DNA of 64,000 nucleotides, from contig NC_073354.2 in the NCBI RefSeq assembly GCF_027580225.2, forward strand, positions 9,958,001 through 10,022,000, read 5' to 3'. Below are positions 21,410 to 33,840 of this stretch, piece after piece. Positions within the stretch are counted from its first letter, which is position 1. Each line of letters opens with the position of its first letter. The DNA is from Misgurnus anguillicaudatus (taxonomy: Eukaryota > Chordata > Actinopteri > Cypriniformes > Cobitidae). Position numbers and translations under genes: made by a program. Below the pieces are notes generated by a model. The model did not search any database. It had not been told where the DNA came from and saw nothing but the letters and a program-made list of their open reading frames with translations.

Positions 21410-22806
21410 CAGTGTTGGGCAAGTTACTGAAAATTAGTAATTAGTTACAGTTACTAGTTACTTCTTTTAAAAGTAACTGAATTACTCTACCAGTTACTGT
21501 ATATCAAAAGTAATTAGTTACTAAGAAAAGTAACTTTTAAGTTACTTTTATGTCTGCTTTTTAAATGTAAATATGAACAGTAGTGAACAGTCAAACAATA
21601 AAATAATATGGATGGGCTATTTTACACATAAGACTCTAATTATCACATACTGTAGGAGGCTATTTTGCTTTAGATTCAACCTTTGAATATTTTTTGTTAG
21701 AAATTATCTTAATATGTAAACTTAGTTTATTTATGTATATCATTTAGACCATTTAGACAAATATTCTGCATGTTTACAAAAATATATAATGTGTTAAAAT
21801 TGTGTAGTGTCTCTTTAAAAATTTGGAGACAATTGTGTCAACATGTCATATTTTCTAAAATAAATTATTATTTTTCTGATTTCATATTTATTTTAATAAG
21901 TTAGAAACGTCTCCGCTGTGTCCTGCTGACAGGCGCCGATGCACGTGCAGCAGGTGACGCAAACTATGGGTCCTCCGAAGGTTAGACCGTCTCATTTCAG
22001 TTCTCTTCGCGACCTTCTGAGCGCCTTGAAAGGCCGAGTGCTCACCTTTTATCGCATGCTTAGTAGGGTGCAGCCCTTGAATTGGAACACAGCTTGTGAA
22101 GCTCGCAGCAGGGACTGTGCTATTTGGTCATATACTGTTTGTATATATTTTCTGTTGGATTTAAATGATACACAGGATTAAAGGAAGATATTTAATCAGA
22201 AAACGGAGTAGGCTACGTGGATTGTTTTGTCGGACGGACACAGAGCGAGTGGATTGTTTTTTCGGATATGTAGAGACTGAAACTAAAACTAAAAGCGAGC
22301 TCACACATACTATGGAGTTTTAACACGGGTGTACAGCGCAGTGTGAATATTTTAGTGGAAACAACAATCGCGGATCGTTCTCTTCCATTAAGGCCGAATA
22401 TATGAACATTTCTCAGATTTATTACTTTTGTGGACTACAAATGCAAGTTAATGTCATGCCGGGATTGCTTGGCGAAGATAATTTACAAACATGAGACCGG
22501 ATGGATTATGACTTGCGCACAATTTTTAAACAAAGGTATGTTGTCCCGTTTAGATTTTTCATGTTCATTCTATATGCACTGTCAGCTATGATGAAGTGTA
22601 ATGAATCATTGCGCCGCCAACCACGGTCCTGCGACGTCAGATATGTTGTCTATTTTTTACAAAATAGAGTAACGAACTCATTAAAATTTCAGTAATTGTA
22701 ATTGCGTTACTTGATTTAAAAAAATACTTCGTTAAATGCTCGTTACTGCTAAAAGTAGTGGAATTACAGTAATGCGTTACTTTGTAACGCGTTACTCCCA
22801 TCACTG
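21410..22806. mobile_element. hAT-type element, 1397 bp, 8-bp duplication
   Basis: cagtgttgggcaagttact at 21410 and agtaacgcgttactcccatcactg-type sequence ending at 22806 are imperfect inverted ends. The perfect 8-base direct repeat gtgtgcag flanks it (21402-21409, 22807-22814), the diagnostic hAT duplication size. The interior (for example 21939-22181) has open frames but no BED finger or hAT dimerisation motif that I can see, so it is non-autonomous. Confidence 0.9.
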
Positions 22807-23006
22807 GTGTGCAGGCAGACTATGATGACAATGATGAGTATTCCAATCAGGTAACTTTAATGAACATATAACGTATTACAAGCTGGCAAAGGTAAACACA
22901 CCAACAAAGTAGCTAACATGGAAGTATAGCTTCACAACTATATAAACAGTAGACTGAATAAGGACAATGGGATGGATTGTTTTTGTTTTTAAAAATTGCT
23001 AATATG

Positions 23007-23197
23007 GACGGAGCCGATGGTTTAGTGGGTGGCGCTCCGACATGTAGTGCTTTCGCACTTTCGGCGACCCGAGTTCGATTCCCGACTCGTGGTCATTTGC
23101 CGATCCCATACCCCTCTCTCCTCTACTGTCCTGTCCTCTCCTAATTCACTGTTTAAAATAAGGGCAAAAACGGCCCAAAATTATAACTTTAAAAAAG
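23007..23197 (+). mobile_element. tRNA-derived SINE with 10-bp target duplication
   Basis: ggagccgatggtttagtggg at 23010 is an A-box-like start and gagttcgattccc at 23071 is a near-consensus B box, so RNA polymerase III transcription is plausible. The 3' part ends in aaaacggcccaaaattataa and a short A tail. The perfect direct repeat tgctaatatg flanks it (22997-23006, 23198-23207). It is a SINE rather than a functional tRNA gene. Confidence 0.9.
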
Positions 23198-23317
23198 TGC
23201 TAATATGTAATATTGCAATTAATCTGGTTTTGTTTTAAATGCTACCCCACGGATTTATCGTACATGATGACTTTGTACCTTTAGATATGGTCAGATGAGA
23301 ACCATTTATAACACTCA

Positions 23318-24035
23318 GGTGTGCGTTTTACGAAAGCATTGTTAGCAAACTACTGTCGTAAGTTTCGTCGTTTCTGACAAAGTTCAACGATTTGGTGTTT
23401 CCTGAAACCATAATTCAAACGAACATTCGCTAGCTGCATTGCAAACTTGTGTGGTTTGAATGACAGCTCTTCACCTGTGGTTAGAAGCATAGTTCCTATA
23501 TGTATATATTATAATATGTAGACTTACGTTAATCATGCTTTTGAACAAAATAGGCAAAAAACGTGTTGTACAGTCTATATCCATTATTCTAGATATAATA
23601 AAATTTAATTTTACGTCTTTAAGTTTGTAAACAGAATGAAAGCGCTGCATTTAAAGACTGCAGATGTGCGCAGCCATACAAGCTTTAAGACCCTGGGGAA
23701 TCCCTGGGAGGAGTGACGTAAGAGGGAACATGCGCATGAATTAAATATCTTGAAAATGAACTGCAGATAACTAAAAATCAGTCTTACGATGCAATATATG
23801 TAAGTTACATCCATAATCTGACATTAAATCGATTTGCACAGATAAATTAGTACTTCACCTCCCACGTGACATCATCAACTATGCTGTTAAAACAACATGG
23901 TTGAAACGACGAATGTGCAACAAAGTAACTATGCTTTCGGGAAACAGTCGTGACAAGGTGGTTTGTTTCTCCAAATATGCATTGTACTATGGTGGTTCAG
24001 AAGCGAGTTACGTCGTTGTTCGGGAAACGCACCCC
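23318..24035. mobile_element. MITE with gggtgcgttt..cgaa ends
   Basis: ggtgtgcgttttacgaaagc at 23318 and the right end ttgttcgggaaacgcacccc (to 24035) are inverted, matching the abundant fish MITE that starts ggggtgcgtttcccgaaagc. The interior also pairs locally (acgacgaatgtgcaac versus gttagcaaac..cgtcg). No coding sequence. Confidence 0.75.
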
Positions 24036-24566
24036 AGGGCGCTTGTCACAGTGCTGAAATCTCCTGTTTGTTACAAATAAAGTATTTTTACTTATGCAAA
24101 CTTTTTTTTGAATATTTGTAAATTATTCTTGTAAAACACTCTGTGAGATTACAGTGATCATGCATCCATACTTTTCAGCAATTAAAACACTGCTTATTAT
24201 AACCATATAATATAAATAACAATTTCAATAAATAAAACACAATGCAATTTTTTAACATCAATCTTAAACTGGTGGTCTTCTTCCTCTGCTTTCCGCTTAC
24301 ACACTCTGCCATGTAAATAAGAAATCCGTCTTGGTGTGTGGGCAACTGCCTTTTAAAGGGGATGAGAGATGAGACTCTCATTGGTTTATTGCACGTTACG
24401 CCCAAAACACACCCATTACTAATTACAAGAACAGGAACAGCCCTTTTAGACTGTGCGAAAGGCACATAGACCATTTTTCCTGTTGTTAAAAGTGAATGCA
24501 AACATCCCCTTAGTGCACTTGTGCCAAGCGCTTTCGACCATGCGCTTAGATTGTTAAAATAGGCCC

Positions 24567-25089
24567 ATAGTAAGCATTTTATAATGACAAATGACCTTTG
24601 GATACATATTAGTGTTTAATTAAGTTTAAACAGCCTATTGTAACTGCCCTAGTTATTTTTCATCTATGACAGCCTATGGTACATACAGTAGAAAGGTTAT
24701 GCAATTTGGCAAACAGGCAGAGGACAATCTGAAGTACTCCTCTTACAAAATAAGAGTATTTATCTTAAACCCTGTAGAGCCGCCACAGTTAAAAATTTCA
24801 CATATGTTTATGCTGATAACTTTTGTCACTTTAAAGTATGTACTAGAAATGGTATGTCAAGATGATTTTAAACACAACACCCTATGACATAATTTTTTGT
24901 CATGAGAATTTTGGAGACAATTTGAAACTTTGAGAGACATTTTTTGCAAAACTTTGGTGTATTGACATAAAACTTGGAATATGTTATCAAAATAATGACT
25001 TGAGGGTACATGCACAGTTCTGTCACTGCGCCACCTCCCTGGCTCCCCTTGCGGGTTGCAATCTCTTGAACTTGAAACTGAATGTCAGA
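24567..25089. other. No gene seen; possible dispersed repeat
   Basis: Sequence at 24840-25060 (tgagagacattttttgcaaa and gcgccacctcc) resembles a dispersed fish repeat also hinted at near 10500-10620. It directly precedes the Tc1 pseudogene, which lacks its left TIR. Confidence 0.3.
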
Positions 25090-26139
25090 ATGGGAAAGAA
25101 AGGTGATTTAAGCAATTTTGGCATTGTTGTTGGCGCCAGACGGGCCGGTCTGAGTATTTCACAATCTACTCAGTTACTGGGATTTTCACGCACAACCATC
25201 ACAAGTGTTTACAAAGAATGGTGTGAAAAGGGAAAAACATCCATTATGTGGCAGTCCTGTGGGCGAAAAGGCCTTGTTGATGCTAGAGGTCAGACGAGAA
25301 TGTGCCGACTGATTCAAGCTGATAGAAGAGCAACTTGTTACAACCAAGGTATGCAGCAAAGCATTTGTGAACCCACAACACGCATAACCTTGAGGCGGAT
25401 GTGCTACAACAGCAGAAGACCCCACCGGGTACCACTCATCTCCACAACAAATAGGAAAAAGAGGCTACAATTTGCACGGGCTCCCCAAAATTGGATAGTT
25501 GAAGACTGGAAAAATGTTGCCTGGTCTGATGAGTCTTGATTTCTGTTGAGACATTAAGATGGTAGAGTCAGAATTTGGCGTAAACATAATGAGAACATGG
25601 ATCCATCATACCTTGTTACCACTGTGCTGGCTGCTGGTGGTGGTGTAATGGTGTGGGGGATGTTTTCTTGGCACACTTTAGGCCCCTTTGTGCCAATTGG
25701 GCATTGTTTAAATGCCCACGGCCTACCTGAGCATTGTTTCTGACCATGTCCATCCCTTTATGACCACCATGTACTCATTCTCTGATGGCTACTTCCAGCA
25801 GGATAATGCACCATGTCACAAAGCTTGAATCATTTCAAATTGGTTTCTTGAACATGACAATGAGTTCACTGTACTAAAATGGCCCCCACAGTCACCAGAT
25901 CTGAACCAAATAGAGCATCTTTGGGATGTGGTGAAACGGGAGCTTCGTGCCCTGGATGTGCATCCCACAATTCTCCATCAACTGCAAGATGCTATCCTAT
26001 CAATATGGGCCAACATTTCTAAAGAATGCTTTCGGCACCTTGTTGAATCAATGCCACGTAGAATTAAGGCAGTTCTGAAGGCGAAAGGGGATGAAACACA
26101 GTATTAGTATGGTGTTCCTAATAATCCTTTAGGTGAGTG
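25090..26139 (+). pseudogene. Tc1/mariner transposase pseudogene, DD36E spacing
   Basis: The frame opens MGKKGDLSNFGIVVGARRAG, with a paired helix-turn-helix region (SISQSTQLLGFSRTTIT) and [10 protein letters not shown] before the catalytic core. The first catalytic Asp is in WSDES, the second in QQDNAPCH (25802), and the Glu in NQIEHLW (25913). The last two are separated by 36 residues, so this is DD36E rather than classical DD34E. In-frame TGA stops at 25537 and eight codons after the second Asp replace likely CGA arginines, and there is a frameshift near 25720. The right TIR (taatcctttaggtgagtg, ending 26139, then TA) is present; the left TIR is missing. Inactive. Confidence 0.9.
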
Positions 26140-26141
26140 TA

Positions 26142-27571
26142 TATACATTTTATATATTTATGGGCAATATAGGCTATTTTATGTGCAATATTATATATAC
26201 AAACAATTGTTCAAATACTTTAGGAGCTATAAAATTAATGCAGATTTGTATAATTGCAGACTTTCTTTTGTAGTCCCAAGTAGTCCTACTCTAAAATATA
26301 TCCAGATTAGTATTGTCCCTTGAGAAGATATACTTAAATATTTGCCGAAATGTGAAGGGTGTAATCACTTTTGTGACATACTGTATTGATTCTCTGACAT
26401 TTAAGATTTTTGTATCTTTTACATTTGCATTTTGATATTAAATCATCTGTGATTCTTCACTTTGTGCCAGGTAGCCTGTAATTTGTTTTAAGAATAAGAT
26501 GGACATCAAATTCCAAATTTTTACTTTGTTCACGATTTTTATATTATATTTATTTACAACAATAATTAAAAGGTGCATCAAAGTAAGATATTGTGTTTTG
26601 TAATTTAGCAGTACCCTGGCACAGGTCGAACAAGGACTTCTGTTAACTGAGGAGCGGATGTGTTGCACTTTAGTGAGAAACATGCATTATAAATGGGCTA
26701 TAAAATATTTAGCATATTAAATATTAAATAGACTCATTAATGAGAGTGTAAATAAGGACTTACTACTAAAGAAGACCAAATGGAATTCATCTTACATCAG
26801 GCTGAGATTAATTGCATAGGTATGAGTCTTAGTAGTAATCAATTACATTATGGGTGGCATGTCCTTCAGTTTTGATAAATGTTTACTATATTTCTCATAA
26901 CAATCTTTGAAAGACTGTAATAACCCTTTCAATATAGTGCTGTACAGTGTTGGGTTGTCATTAAGATCTAATTAAAATTTGTCTCTCTGAGCCAGTGGAA
27001 GAGGAAGTGTCTGTGATTAGAAAGGTGCTCCACTGTAAAAAATCTATTAGTGCTCAAATATTATCATCGTATTTCCAGATATGAATCTGTACAGTCTGCG
27101 CCCAGCAATGTAATCAGGTGGCCATGAATTTAGATGAGCTTTAAAAAGTTTTTTTAACAAAGCTTTTTTTAAATCATGCTCAGGTGTTTTCAAAGAGATG
27201 AGTAATAGAAAGATGCTCTATGTAGATCTACTTTAATATTTTTTTTATTTTTCTAATAATTACTATTCCTACAAGGAATTGAAATAACAAAATATACTTT
27301 AATTAGACTCAATAAAGGCCTTATTCCTTCTCACCCTCGCCCCAAAAATATTTAAGGGGCTGGCCATGACATGCTAAATTCATATTCTGAGCATATAAAA
27401 AATTTATATACAAAATATAATTCTATCTTGCTATGCAAATTTAAGTTTAATGGTGTATTCGCTTCATTGTAAGGGTTAAAAAAGTTTAGATGGATAAATT
27501 TAGATGGAATTTTGTAATATTTACAGCTTAAAATATAAGCGACTTACCTGATGAAAGTGTGCTTCATACAC
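26142..27571. other. No gene seen
   Basis: AT-rich with several poly-T/A runs. No recognised element. Confidence 0.4.
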
Positions 27572-28020
27572 TGTAAAAATTAATATGCCCCATCTACTCA
27601 ATAAAATTGTGGAAACAGATTACAAGCAATATCATTAATTACATTCAACAAATCAAAATTTATTTAGATTTACTCTATGAACTCCTTAATATTAACATAT
27701 TCAAAAAGCCAAACTGCAATTTGCAATTAATTTTTTTTATTAAATTTAAACAAAAATATTGGGTATATTAGACAAAGATCTAGCACTATACAATAAAAAA
27801 TATTATGCCATATCTACTCAATAAAAGTGTGGCAACAGATTACAAGCAATATCATTAATTAAATTCAACAAATTAAAATTGAGTTAGAATCACTCCATAA
27901 ACTCCTTAATAGTAACCCATTCAAATAGGTTAACTGCATTTTGCAATTAAAAATTAATTTAAATTTAAACAAAATATTGGGTATACAGGACAAAGACCTA
28001 GCACTATACAATAAATACTA
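27572..28020. repeat. Direct tandem duplication, 220-bp unit
   Basis: catctactcaataaaa at 27591 recurs as tatctactcaataaaa at 27811, and tagcactatacaataaa closes both units. The two copies are similar along their length with scattered substitutions and short indels. AT-rich, non-coding. Confidence 0.9.
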
Positions 28021-28078
28021 GTCAATTATACTATTTTAATTTAACATCATGATTTAAAATCTATCCATTAAAGGAGAG

Positions 28079-29758
28079 TGTAACTTGTTTCTAAGCGGCC
28101 CCACCAGGTGTGTGTGGTAGTGGGCGAGCTGGGAGACGTGTATTGAGCTGACACTGGACCACAAGAGTTTTGCCACCGGTCGAGGGTGATCGGGGAGACC
28201 TGGGTGCCTATACATACGTTGTGTGTAAAACTAATGTGTGACAACTACTGTTTTTCGTCTAGATCTTCGCCTGTCTAGGGAAGAGGACGTGCGGTCATTG
28301 GCCGTTTGGAATATATTCAACGGGACGTTATTGTGTCAGCCCCGGCTGTGTGCCAGACAAGGCCATTCCCCCCCGCCTCTTGCTGCATTAGATGGTGACG
28401 GTGACGTATGGGTTTCAGTTTCGATTGTACTCCTGTGCCTAGTTGAGTATGTGTTGACATCACGAGCTAAAAAGCTAACTTACCCAGCAACGATCCACCG
28501 CCCTAGAAGGCCTGTATAGAGAGAAAGATACTTACGACATCACGAGCTAAAGCTAACGTACCCAGAAACGATCCACAGCCCTAGAAGGCCTGTATAGAGA
28601 AAAAGATGCCTACCTCACTACGAGCTAAAGCTAACTTACCCAGCAACGACCCACAGCCCTAGAAGGCCTGTATAGAGAGAAAGGTACTCACCTCATCACG
28701 AGCTAAAAGCTAACTTACCCAGCAACGATCCACAGCCCTAGAAGGCCTGTATAGAGAAAAAGATACTTACCTCACCACAAGCTAAAGCTAACTTACCCAG
28801 CAACGACCCCCCGCCCTAGAAGGCCTGTATAGAGAGAAAGGTACTCACCTCATCACGAGCTAAAAGCTAACTTACCCAGCAACGACCCACAGCCGTAGAA
28901 CGCCTGTATAGAGAAAAAGATACTTACCTCACCACGAGCTAAAGCTAACTTACCCAGCAACGACCCACAGCCCTAGAAGACCTGTATGGAGAGGAAGATA
29001 CTTACCTCACCACGAGCTAAAGCTAACTTACCCAGCAACAACCCACAGCCCTAGAAGGCATGTATAGAGAAAAAGATACTTACCTCACCACGAGCTGAAG
29101 CTAACTTACCCAGCAACGACCCCCCGCCCTAGAAGGCCTGTATAGAGAGGAAGATACTTACCTCACCACGAGCTAAAGCTAACTTGCTCAGCAACGACCC
29201 CCGCCCTAGAAAACCTGTAGAGGAAGATCATACTTACCTGTGTGTGGACTGAAGTTGAAGTCCCTTGACCCACTCTAGAGACCTGGTGAGAAAGAGATAT
29301 GTACCTTGTCTTGAGTCCCTGCCAAGTCCACTCCATCTGATCCAGGCACCTAGAAGGAAGGCGTTGTGTGGGTTTTGTCCAACGTAGATCTTACATTGTG
29401 TTTATTCTGCCCTCAGGAGTAACGAGGCGCGCCACGGGATGTCCTTCCACGCAGGAGGTGGGCCGTGGACGAAGGAGCTCCCCCTGGCCCTTGCCCTGCT
29501 ATCCCCTGGTCCTGCAGAGAAGACTTCTCCCCTCCAACGTCCCTGGCCCCGTAGTGTTCCCCCTGAGGGCGAGAAGCGATATTTTAGATTCCCTTTTCCT
29601 ACTCCCTACTACCTTTTAAATAATTTAAATAAAGCTTACTGTTTTAATATACTTATCTCTCGTTGTTTGGTCATTGGGGTGCTTTTGGGACCTCCTCGAG
29701 GTGGAACTTGGAAAGGAGCGAGACGCACACAGTTTGTGGTCCGCTCAGACCTGTGACA
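28079..29758 (+). mobile_element. Putative LTR (solo) with internal minisatellite
   Basis: It begins tgtaacttg and ends cctgtgaca, an LTR-like TG...CA pair with partly inverse ends. A polyadenylation signal (aataaa, 29628) and downstream sequence (ctcgttgtttggtcattggg, gacctcctcgaggtggaact) have the layout of the R-U5 region of fish Gypsy LTRs as I remember them. Neither a primer site nor coding sequence follows. No matching target duplication was found, so the call is provisional. The upstream part is dominated by the 79-bp tandem repeats. Confidence 0.5.
28456..29240. repeat. Minisatellite, ~79-bp unit, 10 copies
   Basis: The unit contains cacgagctaaagctaactta, cccagcaacgayccacagcc and ctagaaggcctgtatagaga. 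The cctgta landmark occurs ten times between 28511 and 29214 at intervals of about 76-81 bases. Copies alternate partly between a 'gagagaaag' and a 'gagaaaaag' form. There are no unique spacers, so it is not CRISPR-like. Confidence 0.95.
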
Positions 29759-31850
29759 TACATACATAATGAGCCTTTATAGATAATGCGAGTATCACAT
29801 AGTACACATTTACTAAGAATAAGCTGACACGTATAGAAACTCACACTACGTTTGACTGAGACCAGACGGCACAGAAGGGAACAGAAGAGTATAAATAGGT
29901 AGGTGATGATGATTTTTTTTTTTAGAAATATGTTTTATCCTAAGGAAATTAAACAAGAATCATGGTTTAAGGGTAATCAAAATTTCATGGTTAAACTCCT
30001 AGCCTGTGGCTCATGACTTTTAATCCTTCTTAATGATTGCTGAACATATTCATCCTCAACATTCTGTCCCCCCATCTCTCTCTTTCTGTTTCTCTCTCTT
30101 TATCGCTCTTTCTCTTTTTGTGTGCATGTAAGACAGGAGGACATTGGCGACCCAGCAAAGACAGGCGAAGCCAAGCGTTAAATTATGTCTTTGAGAAAAT
30201 GAATAAATAAAATAGAGGAACTAATACCTTGCTGGTGTAAATGTGTTATGTGTGAGTCATATAGATTGTTCTGCCAATTTCCTGATGGCCCTACTCCAAC
30301 CAGTCAAGTTGCTGACCAACAAATACAATTTTCTCATACATTTAAACATCTTCTTTTATACATTTGATGAACTTTCATAGAAATGTGTCACTTTTCAAGT
30401 AGTTCCTCTCCATATTATTTCAATTGTGACAAACTATAGGAGAGAAATATTCATAAACATCACATAGCTATCAGGACTTCTGGTTTACTGCTGCTGCGTG
30501 ATCTAAGTTTGGAGCTCTGTCAAGTTTATCCCAAATCGTTTGTTTTTCTGCTTATTTCTAATAAACATATTAAAAACTCAATATTTAAACTCATATACCC
30601 TTATCGTTATCAAATAGTTCAACATGATAGTATATAACTAGCTAGCATCACCAAGTTGTGCAGGATAGCTCTTTGTTTTTCATCGTCCATTTTGCCAATA
30701 CTGCCTGCCTACCCATTTTGAAGACAATGGGAATTGACGACACAGATGATGATTTTTTAAACTTAAGTGAGATTGAAGAAAGTAAATGTCATACGAACGA
30801 TTATAAGTATTAATGCCACACACATTTAATTTCATTCTTATCATATGTTAGATCTGCATTTTTATGAAACATAATCCGTCAGTGTTATTTATACTTGCAC
30901 TGAGTGATAATTGTTTCATATAGGCCTACATTTTCTTGTAAATCCATACCTAAATCAAAAATCATTTTAAATATTTAATCAGTGCTGTCTCACCATCACA
31001 TTGTCCACTATGGGATCGCTGAAGGAGATGGCCTGATTGCATGGAATACATGATAGCCATCAAATACCCTATCATTAAATAACTGCAGAACACGGTGTAA
31101 ATAACCAAATACTGCATATTTATCATCAAATGACAAAGTGTGGAAATACAGCCGTTAAACTCTCAAACAAATGCTAGGCTACTCTCTATGTCCCTGTTAT
31201 AATAAGCACAACTTTGGTGTTCATAACAAAACCGGCATGAAAAAAACATGCGTTTGCCTATTACACTAAAGAAATATATTTGCTCACACATGTGCAAGTT
31301 ATTAAGAAAGAAAATAAGGAGATCGCTATAGTAATAAGTCTGTTAGTAAAAGGAAATTTCTATTTATGTTTTTAAATTAAAATGATTAATTTTATATTTA
31401 TGCTCATTGTAAAGCACACTTGTGCTGCTGGAGAAGAGCACGCATATATCAGACGTGCATACTAAAGGAACAGAAGACATTTATTTAATTTGAGTAATAC
31501 CACTAAATCATGCAGTGCTTTTGGCAAGTGCTGTAAACATATACATGCTGCAGTGAGCCCCATGCAATGCTGCGATTACAATGTTGGAGGATTACGTCAA
31601 TGGCTTGCATTTATTCCATTCCATCTTGCTAACAAACAATTGGATCCCAGGCTCATTATTATGCAGATCAGCATTCGTGATTTGCATAAACTATTTATTG
31701 ATTTGAATTGAATTGATTTATAAAGTGAAAAATGCTTGCAGGTGTGCATACACAGAGTTTTATAAAGCTCAATTTTGGTTTGTGTACGCAATTCTCAGGT
31801 TTCACGTTCATTTTTAGTAAGGATTCTATGCATACTAGTCTAAACGAAAA
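29759..31850. other. No gene seen
   Basis: AT-rich. There is a pyrimidine-rich tct/ctt tract at 30066-30120. No recognised exon or transposon. Confidence 0.4.
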
Positions 31851-32115
31851 ACATTTCTCTTAAACAAAGCATTCACATAATTTGCATAGTAAATATACGT
31901 ATGCCGCAATAGTAAGCCTGTCCAGAACCGAGCAGATATTTAACCATTATACTGTATGACATTGCATTACATGCGAGCGGCCCCTATGCTAATAGGACTT
32001 TGTTACTCTCTCCCTGTCTCGTCCTCGAACTCGAGAAGCTGCAGCCGTGAAGATCTTTAAACCACTGATCTACTGGCCTCCCATCATAGTGATGCCCAGC
32101 CAATGTCTGACCAGC
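31851..32115 (+). mobile_element. LINE 3' untranslated fragment
   Basis: aacaaagcattcacataat, tatgccgcaatagtaagcct and ccagaaccgagcagata match the sequence following the ORF2 stop of the LINE at 57150-57535. It continues through aaaccactgatctactggcc, exactly the join interrupted in that copy. Truncated on both sides. Confidence 0.65.
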
Positions 32116-33840
32116 GGCCGCTTCCTTTACACGTTTTGAAAGATTTCATTTGACCTCAGTCGCCTCACCACTGCTTCCACTCACAGATCAGAAAACCCAA
32201 CACAAGGTAGCTGTTTAAAACTTTTAACTCTCTACATTGTCGCCCTCCCCACACCCACTTCATCATTGTCAGCTGACAACTTTGCAAACGTTTATTAACA
32301 AAACATCATCCATCAGCAACCAGTTTTCACCACCACAGACCTCAGAGCACACTACTTCCACATCCGACATCCATTTCTCATCTTTTTCTCCACTGATTGA
32401 CACTAAAGTTACTAAACTTCTCTCCAGCCATCCCACCACCAGCCCCCTTGACCTAATCCCCTCCCATTTCTTACAGGCCATTTCAGACATCACACCGGCA
32501 CTCACACATATCATCAACACCTCCCTGCTCACTGGCAACTTTTCATCCATTTTCAAGCAAGCCCTGGTCACTCCACTGCTTACAAACCCACATTGAACCC
32601 CTCTCTCATTACAGAAAGAAGTTACAGACCTGTCTCCCTCCTTCCATTCATTGTAAAAATAATGGGAGAGTTGTTTTCAACCAGGTATCTTCCTTCCTAT
32701 CACAGAATGACCTACTGGACGACAGTCTCTGGCTTCAAATGCAATCACTCCACCGAAATAGCACTGCTAATGGTTACAGCTTGTGAGGGCGGAATCCAAA
32801 TCCTCTGTCTGGATTCGGAAAGATTTGTCGGCAGCCTTTGTCAACCATCACATCCTACTAGTAAAACTATCATCACTAGGTACTCCTTTATCATGGTTCA
32901 GATCTTACCTTTCTGATAGATTCTTCGGGGCAAGTTTTCCTCAGCTCACAAGATGGTCACTGGGGTCCCTCAGTGATCAGTGCTTGGTCCACTCCTTTCC
33001 TCTATCTATATGACATACCACTGTTAAGCTGATGACACCAAGACCTACTTCTCATTTCACTATATGATCCCACTTTAGCGGCACGCATTACAGCCTGCTT
33101 AGAAGACACCTCAGTCTGGATCAAGAAACGCCACCTTATCTGAACACAGCTAAGACAGAGCTGCTTGAATTTCCAGCACAATCTCTCTATTCAACTTGGC
33201 AACACAACCATTACTCCATCCAAAACTGCAAGAAATCTCTGTGTAATCATTGATGATCAGCTGTCCCTCACTGATCACATTGCAAAGACAACGTGATCAT
33301 GCTGTGTTTATGTGTTATACAACATTAGGAAGAGAACATAAGATATGGCCATATCTTATGGAGCATGCTGCACAACTCCTGATACAGGCTCTTGTAATCT
33401 CTAGGCTGGACTACTGCAATGCTATCCTGGCTGGTCGTTCTGCATGGCAAAAAAAACACAGTAATTGTTTCAGAACCCAGCAACTTCCAGGAGCCCAAAA
33501 GAGCTCATGTAATGCTGATCTTCATATCTCTTCACTGGCATCAACAATCGAAGCCCATATCAGGTAAAGTCATTACTGCTTCCTTACCGAACTATCACTG
33601 GCACTGCACCGGCATACTTTCACACCTTGCTACATTCCTACACCCCATCCTACACTCCATCTTTTAATAAGAACCCTAACTTTTTCAGGTACAGTATTGT
33701 TTCCGAATTGGGAAAACTAATAACTTTGTGTAAGCACTTTTCTTATTGCCTCCATATGACAAATCGCTTAAGTGTTTCCTAATCTTTGTATGTCGCTTTG
33801 GATAAAGCGTCTGCTATTAGCCTATTATAAGTAAATGTTT
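32116..33840 (+). pseudogene. L2-like LINE, ORF2 reverse transcriptase pseudogene
   Basis: Pieces in several frames line up with LINE ORF2 in order. Upstream of RT: TKLLSSHPTTSPLDLIPSHF (32400s). RT fingers: RSYRPVSLLPFIVK (32610s). RT palm: the YADD motif is seen near 33030 as C-stop-ADDTK, so the catalytic Tyr codon is now TAA. Thumb: LVISRLDYCNAILAGRSAW (33390s). C-terminal FISLHW at 33530. The 3' tail tcgctttggataaagcgtct ends the copy. ORF2 normally encodes endonuclease plus RT for target-primed reverse transcription; the endonuclease is lost and the frame is broken many times. Confidence 0.85.

Larger units (their letters stand above)
20605..24566. mobile_element. Outer 'gggccctat' MITE, expanded by four nested insertions
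   Basis: The left end gggccctatcatacacctgg (20605) and right end gcgcttagattgttaaaata then ggccc (to 24566) are the termini of a well-known fish MITE, with subterminal gcgcaaagcgcgacgcaagt and aagcgctttcgaccatgcgc. Between them, family sequence is interrupted by a TTAA MITE (20850-21324), a hAT (21410-22806), a SINE (23007-23197) and another MITE (23318-24035). Host family segments, for example gtgtgttagtaaaatgtgcc and gaacatataacgtattacaa, reappear between the inserts. Confidence 0.7.

Noticed and set aside
23007..23197. A tRNA gene
   Set aside because: Box A is poor, the cloverleaf cannot be completed, and target duplications with an A tail show a SINE.
28456..29240. Regularly spaced direct repeats resembling a CRISPR array
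   Set aside because: The whole ~79-base unit is repeated, there are no unique spacers, and the genome is eukaryotic.
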